From: Acidobacteriota bacterium
GTDB lineage: Bacteria; Acidobacteriota; Blastocatellia; RBC074
DNA length: 34,960 nucleotides
Reading direction: 5' to 3'
NCBI GenBank assembly: GCA_019639255.1
Contig: JAHBSF010000062.1
Location: 1 to 34,960, forward strand
Shown in pieces: positions 1 to 9,950 of this stretch; the first letter of the stretch is position 1, and each line of letters starts with the position of its first letter. Both the position numbers and the translations under genes were made by a program. The notes below the pieces were generated by a model, which was not told the DNA's origin, did not search any database, and saw nothing but the letters and a program-made list of their open reading frames with translations.

Positions 1-122
1 TTCTTATGAAAATAGGGGCTAAACCCTGTATTTTCATTCGTGGTGGTGATGCCGCGAATCATGTTGGCTTTGTTTACAGTGTAGTTATCTCTCCACTTTA
101 TTAAAATGTCAGGCGGGTCGAA
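1..122. other. Window-edge intergenic segment with a small hairpin and repeat remnants
   Basis: No gene is visible here, downstream of rlmN. Positions 6-14 and 29-37 form a 9-bp inverted repeat (ATGAAAATA / TATTTTCAT), and the GGG/CCC pairs at 15-17 and 24-26 lie inside it, so it could be a weak terminator. Around 72-100 the sequence CTTTGTTTACAGTGTA is followed at once by GTTATCTCTC. The first resembles the end of the large palindrome at 14313-14548. The second resembles the end of the 93-bp palindrome family. This may be a decayed composite repeat. Confidence 0.35.
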
Positions 123-1157
123 TCAGCGACGCGCAGCGAGTTGACCGCAGGCCGCAGAGATATCCTGACCGCGCGGCCGGCGTATGAATGTCGGTACTCC
201 CGCATCGACCAGAATTCGTTGAAAGCTCAGGATCCTTTCCATAGGAGACGCGCGATAGGGAAGCTCTGGCGCGGGATTATGCGGTATCAGGTTTACCTTT
301 GCGCGCATGCCCTTGAGCAGACGCGCCAGCCTCCCGGCATCTTCATCGCTGTCGTTTATTCCGTCGAGACACACGTATTCAAATGTCAGTTTTTCACGTT
401 CCGAAAGCGGATAATCGCGGCAGGCTGCGATCAATTCATCGAGTGTGAATTTACGGTTTATCGGAATCAATGTTGTTCGTTCGGCCTGTGTCGTCGCAGC
501 CAGAGAAATCGCAAGCCGCGGGCGAATTTCTTCCCGCGCGAAATCCGCTATGCGCGGCGTCAACCCGGCAGTCGATACGGTAATCCTTTTCGGGCTGATG
601 CTGAGACCTTTATCATCCGCCAGCAATCGCACGGATTTCATGACTTCCTGATAATTCAGAAAGCTTTCACCCATGCCCATATAAACCAGATTTACGCCGT
701 GCGGAGGTGAAACGCCCGCGCCGTACACCTCGTTTAATACGATCACCACCTGCGAGACGATTTCGCCCGCAGTCATATTTCTCACGAGCCCAAGCTGTGC
801 AGTCATACAAAAAGTGCATCCGACCGAACAACCGACCTGACAGCTTATGCAGATCGTATCGCGGCGCATTTCCGGTATGTACACCGCTTCAACTTCCTTC
901 CCGTCGCCGAGTTGCAGCAGGTAGCGGCGCGTTCCGTCATTTGAGTAGAATACCTTCGCAATCCGGGTCGCCGTAATTTCGGCTACGGCTTTCAGGCGTT
1001 CGCGCAGGGGTTTCGACAGTTCGGTAATGTCGTCGAAACAGAGTCTGCGCCCCTGATAAATGGCTTTGTAGAGTTGCTTGCCGCGAAACGGCGCTTCGCC
1101 AAGCGTGCGGGCAAACTCTATGAGTTCAACTTCGGTTTTTCCGAGCAGCGCTTCCAT
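123..1157 (-). CDS. rlmN: 23S rRNA (adenine-2503-C2)-methyltransferase RlmN (dual tRNA/rRNA radical SAM methylase)
   Basis: RlmN is a radical-SAM enzyme that methylates C2 of A2503 in 23S rRNA and, in studied bacteria, A37 of some tRNAs. The 344-residue product has the family's usual length. The 4Fe-4S motif CxxxCxxC is C110-C114-C117. C103, within ICISCQVGC, matches the catalytic Cys118 of the E. coli enzyme. C337, in SAACGQL near the C-terminus, matches the methyl-carrying Cys355. The usual GMGEP motif reads GMGES here, a small oddity. An ATG 18 nt upstream (1175) is in frame, but it lies inside an extended -10 promoter sequence, so the start at 1157 is preferred. The gene is divergent from the one at 1219. 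Function is near certain; the start is less so. Confidence 0.93.
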   Translation of the reverse strand: MEALLGKTEVELIEFARTLGEAPFRGKQLYKAIYQGRRLCFDDITELSKPLRERLKAVAEITATRIAKVFYSNDGTRRYLLQLGDGKEVEAVYIPEMRRDTICISCQVGCSVGCTFCMTAQLGLVRNMTAGEIVSQVVIVLNEVYGAGVSPPHGVNLVYMGMGESFLNYQEVMKSVRLLADDKGLSISPKRITVSTAGLTPRIADFAREEIRPRLAISLAATTQAERTTLIPINRKFTLDELIAACRDYPLSEREKLTFEYVCLDGINDSDEDAGRLARLLKGMRAKVNLIPHNPAPELPYRASPMERILSFQRILVDAGVPTFIRRPRGQDISAACGQLAARR

Positions 1158-1165
1158 GCGGCGCA

Positions 1166-1174
1166 ATTGTAGCA
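1166..1174 (-). promoter_or_regulatory. Extended -10 promoter for rlmN, possibly giving a leaderless mRNA
   Basis: Read on the minus strand, TGCTACAAT is an extended -10 element (TG-n-TACAAT, 5 of 6 matches to TATAAT). It ends 8 nt before the ATG at 1157, so initiation at the usual distance would fall at or just before the start codon. No good -35 hexamer or Shine-Dalgarno sequence is seen. This is inference from sequence only. Confidence 0.4.
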
Positions 1175-1218
1175 TACCGCCGCTTGCCCGATCTTTGTTC
1201 AGGTGCGAAGATGAGCCG

Positions 1219-2202
1219 ATGTCCGGCTTTTCACGATTACTTGCTGTATTCCTGCTCGTCCTGGGCGTCGCTGCGGGCGTATGGTTCTGGCGCGGCCTTC
1301 ACCTGAAGCACAGCTTTAGCGGTGACGACGACGGAATCCCAACGCGCCTTTGGTCCGAGATAAAAGCAGCCGACACTGCATTCGCCGATAGTCCATACGA
1401 ACCCGCGCAGGTTGCCGGAACGATACTCGATAGTGAACTCAATGAAATATCCGGCATTACCTCAAGCCGCCGCGCCACGGATTTATATTGGGTGCACAAC
1501 GACAGCGGGGATCGGCCGCGCATTTTCGCCGTGACATCGGGCGGAAAGGTCAGGGGCGAGTTCCGCGTTACGGGCGCCATCAATCAGGATTGGGAAGATA
1601 TTGCGGCCGGCCCGGGCCGAGACGACCGGCCCGCTCTTTATATCGGCGATATAGGCGACAACGCCCGCCGCCGCAGTTCGATCGTAGTTTACCGCGTGCC
1701 CGAACCGGTTGTGAGCGGAAATACTGCAAATGCTGATACGGAGCCGGCCGAACCTTTTGAGTTTATTTATCCGGATGGCCGTCACGATGCCGAAGCACTT
1801 ATTGTAGATCCGGCGAGCGGGAGGATTTACATCATAACGAAAACGGGTTCAGGTCGTTGTGGTTTGTACCGCTCTCCGCTTCCATTGCAATTCGGCGCAC
1901 CGATGACGCTCGAACGGGTCGATGGTGCGGAGCGAATCTCCGAGCTTCGTTACGTTACGGGCGCCGATGCCTCCTTCGATGGACTTCGAGTAATCATTCG
2001 AACCTATTTCTCAGCATTCGAGCTTGTGCGCGAGAAGGGAAGAGAGTTTGAAGACATCTTCCGCTACGCGCCAGTGCCCGTAGCCCTGCCGCTTGAACCG
2101 CAGGGTGAGGCAATCACATACTCCGCGGACGGCAATGCGCTGCTGACCACAAGCGAAAAGATCCCGGCGCGCATCCACAGGCTAAACCGCAGAAAACCTT
2201 GA
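1219..2202 (+). CDS. Membrane-anchored or secreted propeller-like protein of unknown function
   Basis: This encodes 327 residues with an N-terminal hydrophobic helix (about residues 5-23, LLAVFLLVLGVAAGVWFW), which is a signal anchor or uncleaved signal. The rest is soluble, and repeated short motifs suggest a beta-propeller: LYWVHNDSGD, WEDIAAGPG, LYIGDIGDNA, DAEALIVDPASGRIYIITK and EAITYSADGNALLTTSE. I do not recognise a named family or a catalytic centre. The acidic HNDSGD, GDIGDN and DAEA motifs could bind calcium, as in esterase/phytase-like propellers, but that is a guess. The reading frame is open further upstream, but the ATG at 1219 precedes the hydrophobic segment directly and avoids overlap with rlmN. 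The 3' end runs into a palindrome shared with the convergent TonB receptor gene. Confidence 0.7.
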   Translation: MSGFSRLLAVFLLVLGVAAGVWFWRGLHLKHSFSGDDDGIPTRLWSEIKAADTAFADSPYEPAQVAGTILDSELNEISGITSSRRATDLYWVHNDSGDRPRIFAVTSGGKVRGEFRVTGAINQDWEDIAAGPGRDDRPALYIGDIGDNARRRSSIVVYRVPEPVVSGNTANADTEPAEPFEFIYPDGRHDAEALIVDPASGRIYIITKTGSGRCGLYRSPLPLQFGAPMTLERVDGAERISELRYVTGADASFDGLRVIIRTYFSAFELVREKGREFEDIFRYAPVPVALPLEPQGEAITYSADGNALLTTSEKIPARIHRLNRRKP

Positions 2203-2268
2203 ACCGCGGAATACGCGGAGAAATATGCTTTTCTGCGTTTTCCGTCTTATTCCGTGTATTCCGCGGTT
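2202..2268. repeat. Palindrome with CGCGGAATAC arms between convergent genes (candidate bidirectional terminator)
   Basis: The arms are AACCGCGGAATACGCGGA (2202-2219) and its near-perfect reverse complement at 2251-2268, 17 of 18 positions matching, with a 31-nt centre. The left arm begins on the last base of the upstream stop codon, and the receptor gene ends at 2279 on the other strand. A related palindrome with GAACGCGGAATAC arms lies at 13172-13264. Confidence 0.7.
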
Positions 2269-2278
2269 TCGTTTCTTT

Positions 2279-5200
2279 TCAGAAATCGAATCTCAATCCC
2301 AGTCTCACCGTGCGCGGCCTGATCGTACGACGCGGGACGAGGAAGTCGCCCAATGAGTTCGGCGTATAATCCACGAACTCTGCACCAAACCGGAATACGG
2401 TAGCATTCAGCGGATTGAACGCTTCGATCTGAGGAGTCAATCTCAACTTTTCGCCATACCGGAAAATCCGGGATAAACGCAGATTCAATGAGTGGCCCCA
2501 AGGTCCGCGCCCCGCATTTCTCGGAAGATTCCCTATAGAACCGAGTAACGGCAACTCAAAAGAAGCGGCCATCACATTATCTAGTGCAGCATCCGGCGAC
2601 CTCCACCTGATGTCTGAAAGTTTTCCATAGTAATTGGGTCGATCATTGTTGACATCGTCAAGATTCCGGTCGTTTCCTCCAATGCCGATGTTGAATGGTT
2701 GTGAAGAGTGCAACACCAAGGCGCCGGCTACCACTGCACGCCCAAGTATACCGGGCATCGTTACCTGCCCCGCAATCGTCACGCGATGCCGTGCATCCAG
2801 AAGGCTCGGCGCTCGCTCGCGAATGAAATCCCCGGGCACGAGCGGCGACGATGTATTGACTACGCCGTCATCTACAGTGCGGCTGAGCGTATACCCGGCA
2901 CGAATGAATCCCACTCTCGCAAATTTGCCGGAAACCGTAACGGTCAGCCCATGGTAGTAGCTGTTGCCGCGCGCCTGAAGCTCTTCAACCTGCTCAAGCC
3001 CGGGGTCGGGTCTGAACCGTCGCACTACTGCAAGCGCTGCGCGCCGCGCGCTCGTGGCATTGCTCGTCGACGGCTGCGCAATTCCGAAGACAACTATTCG
3101 CCTTCCCGCTTCTGTAATGGTGCGGCTCGTGACGGCAGTGGTTTCAAAACGCACGAAATCGGCGTTTCCCGTGGTGGTGATTGGGCGCACGCCCGTTGCA
3201 GGATCGGTCCGATTATCGAAATCCTGCGAAAGCAGATACTCCGAAAAATCCTTGAATCCTTCGGGCAGACGCGGCGCGTTTACGTTGACTTCGCGCCACA
3301 AATGCGCCCCGCGGTTGAATACATAATTGATCTCAACCTTCATTCTGGGTGCTATTTCCCGTTCGTATCCTGCTGATGCCTGGACACTCTCGGGCAGGCG
3401 AAAACCGGGTTCAAGCCTTCTCAGGAAAGAATCTTCGCGTACACCCGATCCCACGACCCTCGGATCTTCCTGCCTGAGCACTTCGGGAAATCGCAGTTCA
3501 TTGAGCAGCGTTGCTGCCGCGGGGAGATTCGTATCCACGAGAAGGGAACTGGATGTGAGTACGAAATCGTCCAGAGTTCGCAGCAGCGCCCGGTTGAAAA
3601 ACATTCCGTATCCTGCCCGAAATACCTGTCGCTTGCTCCGCCCCGGATTCCAGGCTAAAGCCAGGCGAGGACCTACATTGTTGCGATCTTTAACTGCGGT
3701 CTCCGTATCCCACCTGAGACCTGCTGCAATCAGCAACGACGGATGCGCTTTCCAGTCGGCTTGGAGAAACATTCCAAGATATGTGTTTTCCAGACTTGAC
3801 GACGTATTAAACCGATGTCGGTATCTGGCGGGGCGGGCGTCAAGAAAATCCGCCGGGGAAGAAAACGAATAAACGCCCGTAGCGTCTGCCAGATCGCGAT
3901 AACTGGATTTGACGCGCTGAACGTCGAATCCGGTGCGAAGCGATATAAACGATTGCTGGCGTTCGAGCGTCTGCTGAATCTGAAATCTGCTCTCGCGGCG
4001 CAGCACCGCCGATGTCGTGCTGGCTCCGGCTACGAGCGTGCCGGTGCGGGAAAACAGATTTGTCGTCGAATCTCCGGGCCGGTCGCGCGGATCGTCGATC
4101 TCTATCAACACAACGGGCCTGTCGGTTTGAGGCGCATCGTGCGGGATAAGGCGCGACCATTGTATGCGGGTTTGGCTGATCGAACGTGGAGAGATTACAA
4201 GGGTATTCGAACCAGACACCGCAGTGCTGTCGCGGCCCGAAGCGCGAAGCGTTTCAAGCAGCCTCCGTCTTCCGGGGAAAGCCCGTTCATCCCGCTGTCT
4301 TGCCTGCGTCATTACGATGAGCGCGCGGTGCCGCCGGCCGATGTTGAAATCCGCGCGATTCTGTATCCTGGTCGCGTTCCTGGGCGTTGAAACGGCAAGA
4401 TCGTAAAAACCAACATCTGCACCTCCATTGACAATCAGTGTTCGTCCCTGCCTGTCGATCCCCGTATGGCCGAGATTTGCCCCGCCGCCCGATACATTGG
4501 GAAGCACTATTGGAAAAAAAGGATTCGACGAAACCGGGACAAGCGCCTGAATATCCGCCGAGTCGGAAATGCGGTCGTGTTCGACCGAGGAGAAGAAAAA
4601 TACCCAGTTCCTGATTACCGGCCCGCCGATGCTAACTCCAGGGTTGATCTGCGTGAACGGAAGTTTGAACGATCGCGTAGGGTCGGAGTTTCGATGAAAG
4701 GAATTTGCGTTCAAGCGCGCATCGCGAAAGTAATGGTACAGGCGTCCACGATAATTATTGGCTCCGCTGCGCAGCCTCAGGTTGACGCGACCTCCGGATG
4801 CCCGTCCATATTCCGCGGAAAACTGGTTGGAAATAACCTGAATTTCCTCTACAGAGTCAGGTGAAGGGATGAACCGTTCACGAGCTGCCCGGTCGTCGTT
4901 GTTGTCCATACCCTCAATGGTAATGTTGTTGGAAAACGGCGTGCCGCCGTTGAGTGAGAACACGCCCGATTCTTCCGGCGTTCTGCGATACTCAAACTGC
5001 GACTCTCCTTCAGCCAGATCATCTGTGTAAAGCGCGGGTGGCGCCGCTCCGGCGAGTATGAACAGCAGATCGAGTGGATTGCGGCTCTCAACCGGCAGAG
5101 CATCTATTTCCGTGATGTCGAGCGTAGAACCGACAACGGTACGCGTCGGATCTACGAGGGAACTGTCGCCGCTGGTATCCTTGATGATAATTTGTTCGGT

Positions 5201-5545
5201 CACAGCGGAGAGCGTCAATTGAAAGTCCCGGCGGATTGTTGCGCCCGCGCTGCCCGTAACTTCCGGGCTGGTAGCTGAATTGAAACCGGGCGCATCTACA
5301 GACAGTGAATAAGCGCCGGGGGGAAGCGAAGAAATCCTGTACCGGCCGTCTGCAAGGGAAGCGGCTACTCTTCTGAAGCCTGTCGCTGCCCGCAGAGCGG
5401 TAATCTGAGCTCCGGGCAGCGCGGCTCCTGCAGTATCGGTTATCGTTCCCTCAACGGTCAGGTTATCGAGATCGTCAATGGAGTAGGATCGGGCAAAGAT
5501 CAGCGTGCATATGGCAATAACCATACAGAATCGAAGCGTGTACAT
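2279..5545 (-). CDS. Oar-like TonB-dependent outer-membrane receptor with carboxypeptidase-regulatory domain
   Basis: This encodes a 1088-residue outer-membrane receptor, probably for import of large or complex nutrients powered by TonB. A signal peptide (about residues 1-22) is followed by a carboxypeptidase-regulatory-like beta-sandwich (about 28-115: VEGTITDTAGAALPGAQIT, then GRYRISSLPPGAYSLSV). A plug domain covers about 125-255 (IDALPVESRNPLDLL and SVEEIQVISNQFSAEYGRASG). The remainder is a long beta-barrel ending in LGLRFDF, the terminal aromatic recognised by the BAM machinery. This order matches the Oar/CarboxypepD_reg TonB receptors that are numerous in acidobacteria. The ATG has a GGAG Shine-Dalgarno 7-8 nt upstream. 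No partner substrate-binding lipoprotein is adjacent, so the ligand cannot be inferred. Confidence 0.9.
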   Translation of the reverse strand: MYTLRFCMVIAICTLIFARSYSIDDLDNLTVEGTITDTAGAALPGAQITALRAATGFRRVAASLADGRYRISSLPPGAYSLSVDAPGFNSATSPEVTGSAGATIRRDFQLTLSAVTEQIIIKDTSGDSSLVDPTRTVVGSTLDITEIDALPVESRNPLDLLFILAGAAPPALYTDDLAEGESQFEYRRTPEESGVFSLNGGTPFSNNITIEGMDNNDDRAARERFIPSPDSVEEIQVISNQFSAEYGRASGGRVNLRLRSGANNYRGRLYHYFRDARLNANSFHRNSDPTRSFKLPFTQINPGVSIGGPVIRNWVFFFSSVEHDRISDSADIQALVPVSSNPFFPIVLPNVSGGGANLGHTGIDRQGRTLIVNGGADVGFYDLAVSTPRNATRIQNRADFNIGRRHRALIVMTQARQRDERAFPGRRRLLETLRASGRDSTAVSGSNTLVISPRSISQTRIQWSRLIPHDAPQTDRPVVLIEIDDPRDRPGDSTTNLFSRTGTLVAGASTTSAVLRRESRFQIQQTLERQQSFISLRTGFDVQRVKSSYRDLADATGVYSFSSPADFLDARPARYRHRFNTSSSLENTYLGMFLQADWKAHPSLLIAAGLRWDTETAVKDRNNVGPRLALAWNPGRSKRQVFRAGYGMFFNRALLRTLDDFVLTSSSLLVDTNLPAAATLLNELRFPEVLRQEDPRVVGSGVREDSFLRRLEPGFRLPESVQASAGYEREIAPRMKVEINYVFNRGAHLWREVNVNAPRLPEGFKDFSEYLLSQDFDNRTDPATGVRPITTTGNADFVRFETTAVTSRTITEAGRRIVVFGIAQPSTSNATSARRAALAVVRRFRPDPGLEQVEELQARGNSYYHGLTVTVSGKFARVGFIRAGYTLSRTVDDGVVNTSSPLVPGDFIRERAPSLLDARHRVTIAGQVTMPGILGRAVVAGALVLHSSQPFNIGIGGNDRNLDDVNNDRPNYYGKLSDIRWRSPDAALDNVMAASFELPLLGSIGNLPRNAGRGPWGHSLNLRLSRIFRYGEKLRLTPQIEAFNPLNATVFRFGAEFVDYTPNSLGDFLVPRRTIRPRTVRLGLRFDF

Positions 5546-5608
5546 GTCGGTTCTCCGCGAGGCGGCGGAATCGTGGATGGATCAGAGGCGGCTGATGATT
5601 GCGGCGGG

Positions 5609-5637
5609 ATATTAGCTCAGGTAGCCACGGGCGGCAA
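5609..5637 (-). promoter_or_regulatory. Candidate sigma-70-type promoter for the TonB receptor gene
   Basis: On the minus strand TTGCCG (5632-5637), a 17-nt spacer and TAATAT (5609-5614) resemble -35 and -10 elements. They lie about 65 nt upstream of the receptor ATG. Matches are moderate (5 of 6 and 4 of 6). Confidence 0.35.
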
Positions 5638-5660
5638 GCCCGGAAACCGAGGAATGTGCA

Positions 5661-5740
5661 GAACAAACGAAAAAAGACGAAAACGAGGGAAAAGTTGAAT
5701 CTTTCCGCAGTTTTCGTCTCTTTTCGTTTGTACCGTGATC
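5661..5740 (+). repeat. Degenerate copy of the 93-bp palindromic element
   Basis: GAACAAACGAAAAAAGACG on the left and CAGTTTTCGTC...TTTTCGTTTGTACCG on the right match the element family, but the outermost GAGATAACG / CGTTATCTC tips are eroded. The centre is diverged. Orientation, judged by the right-half TTTTCGTC tract, is the same as all other readable copies. Confidence 0.7.
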
Positions 5741-5780
5741 TGTTTACTTAAATCAGACCACGGAACATTGGGACACATTG

Positions 5781-5850
5781 CTGGGTACGCACGCGCCCTC
5801 GCGTGCTTTTATTCACGGCAGAAAGCACGCGAGGGCGCGTGCGTACCCAG
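5781..5850. repeat. Perfect 29-bp-arm hairpin downstream of the polyamine operon
   Basis: The left arm (5781-5809, beginning CTGGGTACGCACGCG) is an exact reverse complement of 5822-5850, with a 12-nt loop. It lies 41 nt past the stop of the deoxyhypusine-synthase-like gene, so it could terminate that transcript, but no T-tract follows. The perfect arms suggest recent origin or active maintenance. The rest of 5546-5891 holds only a degenerate 93-bp element and the receptor leader. Confidence 0.85.
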
Positions 5851-5891
5851 TTGCCGACTCCGTTGTATGTACCATTCTGCTGTGGATTGAT

Positions 5892-6947
5892 TTAAGGCAT
5901 GTTGATGTTCAAATCGCGGCCGAAAGTGAATTGTATGCGTTTGCGCGTACGCATGGCCTTGGATGCCGTCTGCGAAAGGGCGGTAACGAGCATCGGCATG
6001 GCAATCGTAGCGTCGCATCGTACGGTTACGGAGCGGGCGTTTTTTGAGAGGCGTCCGTATGATTGCGCCTGATCGAAATCCGAACCTGAATAGCTGCCGT
6101 AAAACGGCACGTCGGTGACAACCTGAACTGCGTACTTATGTCCGCGCATTGTGGCGTGCAACTGTCCGGCTGCCGCTTCGCTTTGCTGGACGAATGTCTT
6201 GGGTGTGCCGCCGCCGAAATAGACGACTCCCGTGGATCTCGATTTGGCGACTATCTGCGCCATTTCGACTACATCCTGAATAACATCGAACTGGAAGGGG
6301 TTTTTCTTCTCGATGCGGCTGATACCGATCGCCACGCCAAAGGAGCTGTCGGTGATGGCGGGGCAGAAAATGGGCACGCGAGACTTGTAGGCTGAAGTCA
6401 GAATGCCGTCTTCCGTAGCTATTTCGCTCAATTCCCGGCCGAGCAGATGCAGGAATTCACGCGTGGAGTATGGGTGCGAGTGATCGAGCTGTCCGGCGAA
6501 TCCGCCGATCCATTCGTTGGCCTCGCGAAATTCTTCTTCCGACGCGAGCGTATCGTATACGCGATCTACGGCCTGCTCCTGCAGCCCCGCGTCGTCGGTG
6601 CGCGGGTCGCCCTGGTAATGATAACGGCCCAGAGTTTCGTGAAGGTCGTGAAAGATATTGGCGCCTGTGGCTACAAGCACGTCGATGCATCGATTTTTGA
6701 GCAGGTAGGCGACGAGCCTGCGCATACCCGCCGGCACCAGAGCGCCGCTCAGGCCCATGATGACCACGGCGTTTTCCTGGAGCATTTGCAGCCATATCTG
6801 ATGCGCCAACGCCAGATTGCGCCCCTGAAACGAGATGTGCTCCATCTTGTCGAGCAGGCCCGGAACACTCCGGTCGCGGTCGATCTGGATCGGATGCGTG
6901 GGTTTGGTCAGATATTTAGCGCCCTTCAATCTTCTGATCATTTTCAT
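5892..6947 (-). CDS. speY: Deoxyhypusine synthase-like protein (probable homospermidine/polyamine biosynthesis enzyme)
   Basis: This 351-residue protein belongs to the deoxyhypusine synthase family. That family uses NAD and spermidine to transfer an aminobutyl group. Bacteria lack eIF5A, and bacterial members are thought to make homospermidine or a related polyamine. Family signatures include LSGALVPAGMRRL, DVLVATGANIFHD, YFGGGTPKTFVQQ (NAD-binding region) and TDVPFYGSYSGSDFDQAQS. In the human enzyme the catalytic lysine (Lys329) lies in SWGKI. Here the aligned stretch is SYGRL, placing Arg299 at that position, which may alter or abolish the covalent-imine chemistry. It follows the arginine decarboxylase gene by 59 bp on the same strand, so an agmatine-to-polyamine operon is likely. 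The gene symbol is tentative. Confidence 0.85.
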   Translation of the reverse strand: MKMIRRLKGAKYLTKPTHPIQIDRDRSVPGLLDKMEHISFQGRNLALAHQIWLQMLQENAVVIMGLSGALVPAGMRRLVAYLLKNRCIDVLVATGANIFHDLHETLGRYHYQGDPRTDDAGLQEQAVDRVYDTLASEEEFREANEWIGGFAGQLDHSHPYSTREFLHLLGRELSEIATEDGILTSAYKSRVPIFCPAITDSSFGVAIGISRIEKKNPFQFDVIQDVVEMAQIVAKSRSTGVVYFGGGTPKTFVQQSEAAAGQLHATMRGHKYAVQVVTDVPFYGSYSGSDFDQAQSYGRLSKNARSVTVRCDATIAMPMLVTALSQTASKAMRTRKRIQFTFGRDLNINMP

Positions 6948-7006
6948 ATCGGCTGTACGTTTTTGCGGTTTGGAATCGGTAGAGGCAACGCCGCTTCGGG
7001 CAACGT

Positions 7007-8941
<1,935 letters not shown>

Positions 8942-9084
8942 CGTATTCTGTTCGTTGACCTCCCCGAGGGTGAAATCGAAATTCTCGGCGGCGAGTATGC
9001 GCGCGCAAATCCGATGGACGCTTCGAAGCCGCCCGGTGAGAGTCTCAGCGGCGCGCTGCGGTATGTCCTTCTGTTAAGCGTTGC

Positions 9085-9114
9085 AATGTAACAGATTGGC
9101 TCCGGCACTGTCAA
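9085..9114 (-). promoter_or_regulatory. Sigma-70-type promoter for the speA operon
   Basis: On the minus strand a perfect TTGACA (9109-9114) is separated by 18 nt from TACATT (9085-9090). Transcription would start near 9078 and leave about 137 nt of leader before the speA ATG. I saw no recognisable riboswitch or attenuator in that leader. Confidence 0.6.
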
Positions 9115-9117
9115 AAA

Positions 9118-9798
9118 CTATTTTTGGCCGAAATGACGGTATTGGGGGCTGCGTGTAACCGTTTGATTATCTTCGGTTTCTTCGATGCTCCGCCAGGCGC
9201 GCCGTACTTCCAGCACCTCTTCGGCAAGAGCCGAGAGACCGGGCCGGAAACGTGCGCCGTTCACTATATGGAGGGGCTGCGGGTACCTCGGCGGCAACCT
9301 CAGCGGCCTTATATCTTCGCGCATATCCGCAGGTGCGCGCGAAACGAATTCAAATACACGATATTCGGCAGGCGCTACCTCGCGCCTCAGCCATCGCAAT
9401 TCGCGTCCCGCTTCCGGATCGAGTTCCGATACTGCGTTTATGAGCGCCGAACAAACGAAAGCCGAACACCAGAGCGTCTTGCGCAGGCAGCCGTCGACGG
9501 AAAGCGAGCGGCACGGCGCAGGGCAACATCCCGTTCCCTGCGCGTGACATCGGGCGCAGATCTCCAGCGCGCCGCTGAGAGAGAAAAACTCCTCAAGCTG
9601 AAACATAAGCTCTTCGCGCGTTGCACCGGGTTGATGCAGATCTTCACCAGTTTGTTGGTGATCGCGCCGCCTCGCACGCGCGCACGCGGCGCAGAGCTTC
9701 GACCGTAAAACCCTGGCCGGCTCTCCCGTTCCGTCAAACGCGCGTTCTTCATACAGATGCGCCGGTTCTCCACCACAGTCCGCGCAGATCAATCGCAT
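9118..9798 (-). CDS. Cys-rich putative zinc-binding protein of unknown function
   Basis: This encodes 226 residues from the ATG at 9798. A TTG 39 nt upstream is also in frame but has no better ribosome-binding site. Several Cys pairs lie in the N-terminal half: CADCGG at the start, LCAACARARRR, ICARCHAQGTGCC and then APC. These look like one or two zinc ribbons or treble-clef knuckles. The C-terminal half is charged, with an Arg/Pro-rich stretch (DIRPLRLPPRYPQP), and has no obvious fold. I do not recognise the family. It lies downstream of the ArsR-family gene on the same strand, separated by a 93-bp palindrome, so any co-expression would have to cross that element. DNA/RNA binding or a redox-metal role are both possible. 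Confidence 0.65.
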   Translation of the reverse strand: MRLICADCGGEPAHLYEERAFDGTGEPARVLRSKLCAACARARRRDHQQTGEDLHQPGATREELMFQLEEFFSLSGALEICARCHAQGTGCCPAPCRSLSVDGCLRKTLWCSAFVCSALINAVSELDPEAGRELRWLRREVAPAEYRVFEFVSRAPADMREDIRPLRLPPRYPQPLHIVNGARFRPGLSALAEEVLEVRRAWRSIEETEDNQTVTRSPQYRHFGQK

Positions 9799-9850
9799 AT
9801 CGTTTTCTGTACCCTGTTCCTGCAAATGTATTACCAAAGGGTATAAAAGA

Positions 9851-9943
9851 GAGATAACGAAACAAACGAAAAAAGACGGAACAAACAGAAATGTTCAACT
9901 GTTCCGTAATTTTCGTCTTATTTCGTCTGTTCCGTTATCTCTC
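9851..9943 (+). repeat. 93-bp palindromic element, full copy 1
   Basis: The outer arms are GAGATAACGAAACAAACGAA and its near reverse complement ending CCGTTATCTC, with the conserved right-half core CCGTAATTTTCG. It lies between two minus-strand genes, 8 bp past the stop of the ArsR-family gene. Same length and orientation as the copies at 17798, 23085, 27888 and 31342. Confidence 0.92.
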
Positions 9944-9950
9944 TTATCTT

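Noticed and set aside
8942-9078. Riboswitch or attenuator in the speA leader
   Set aside because: The leader is long enough, but I found no convincing conserved fold, terminator/antiterminator pair or leader peptide.
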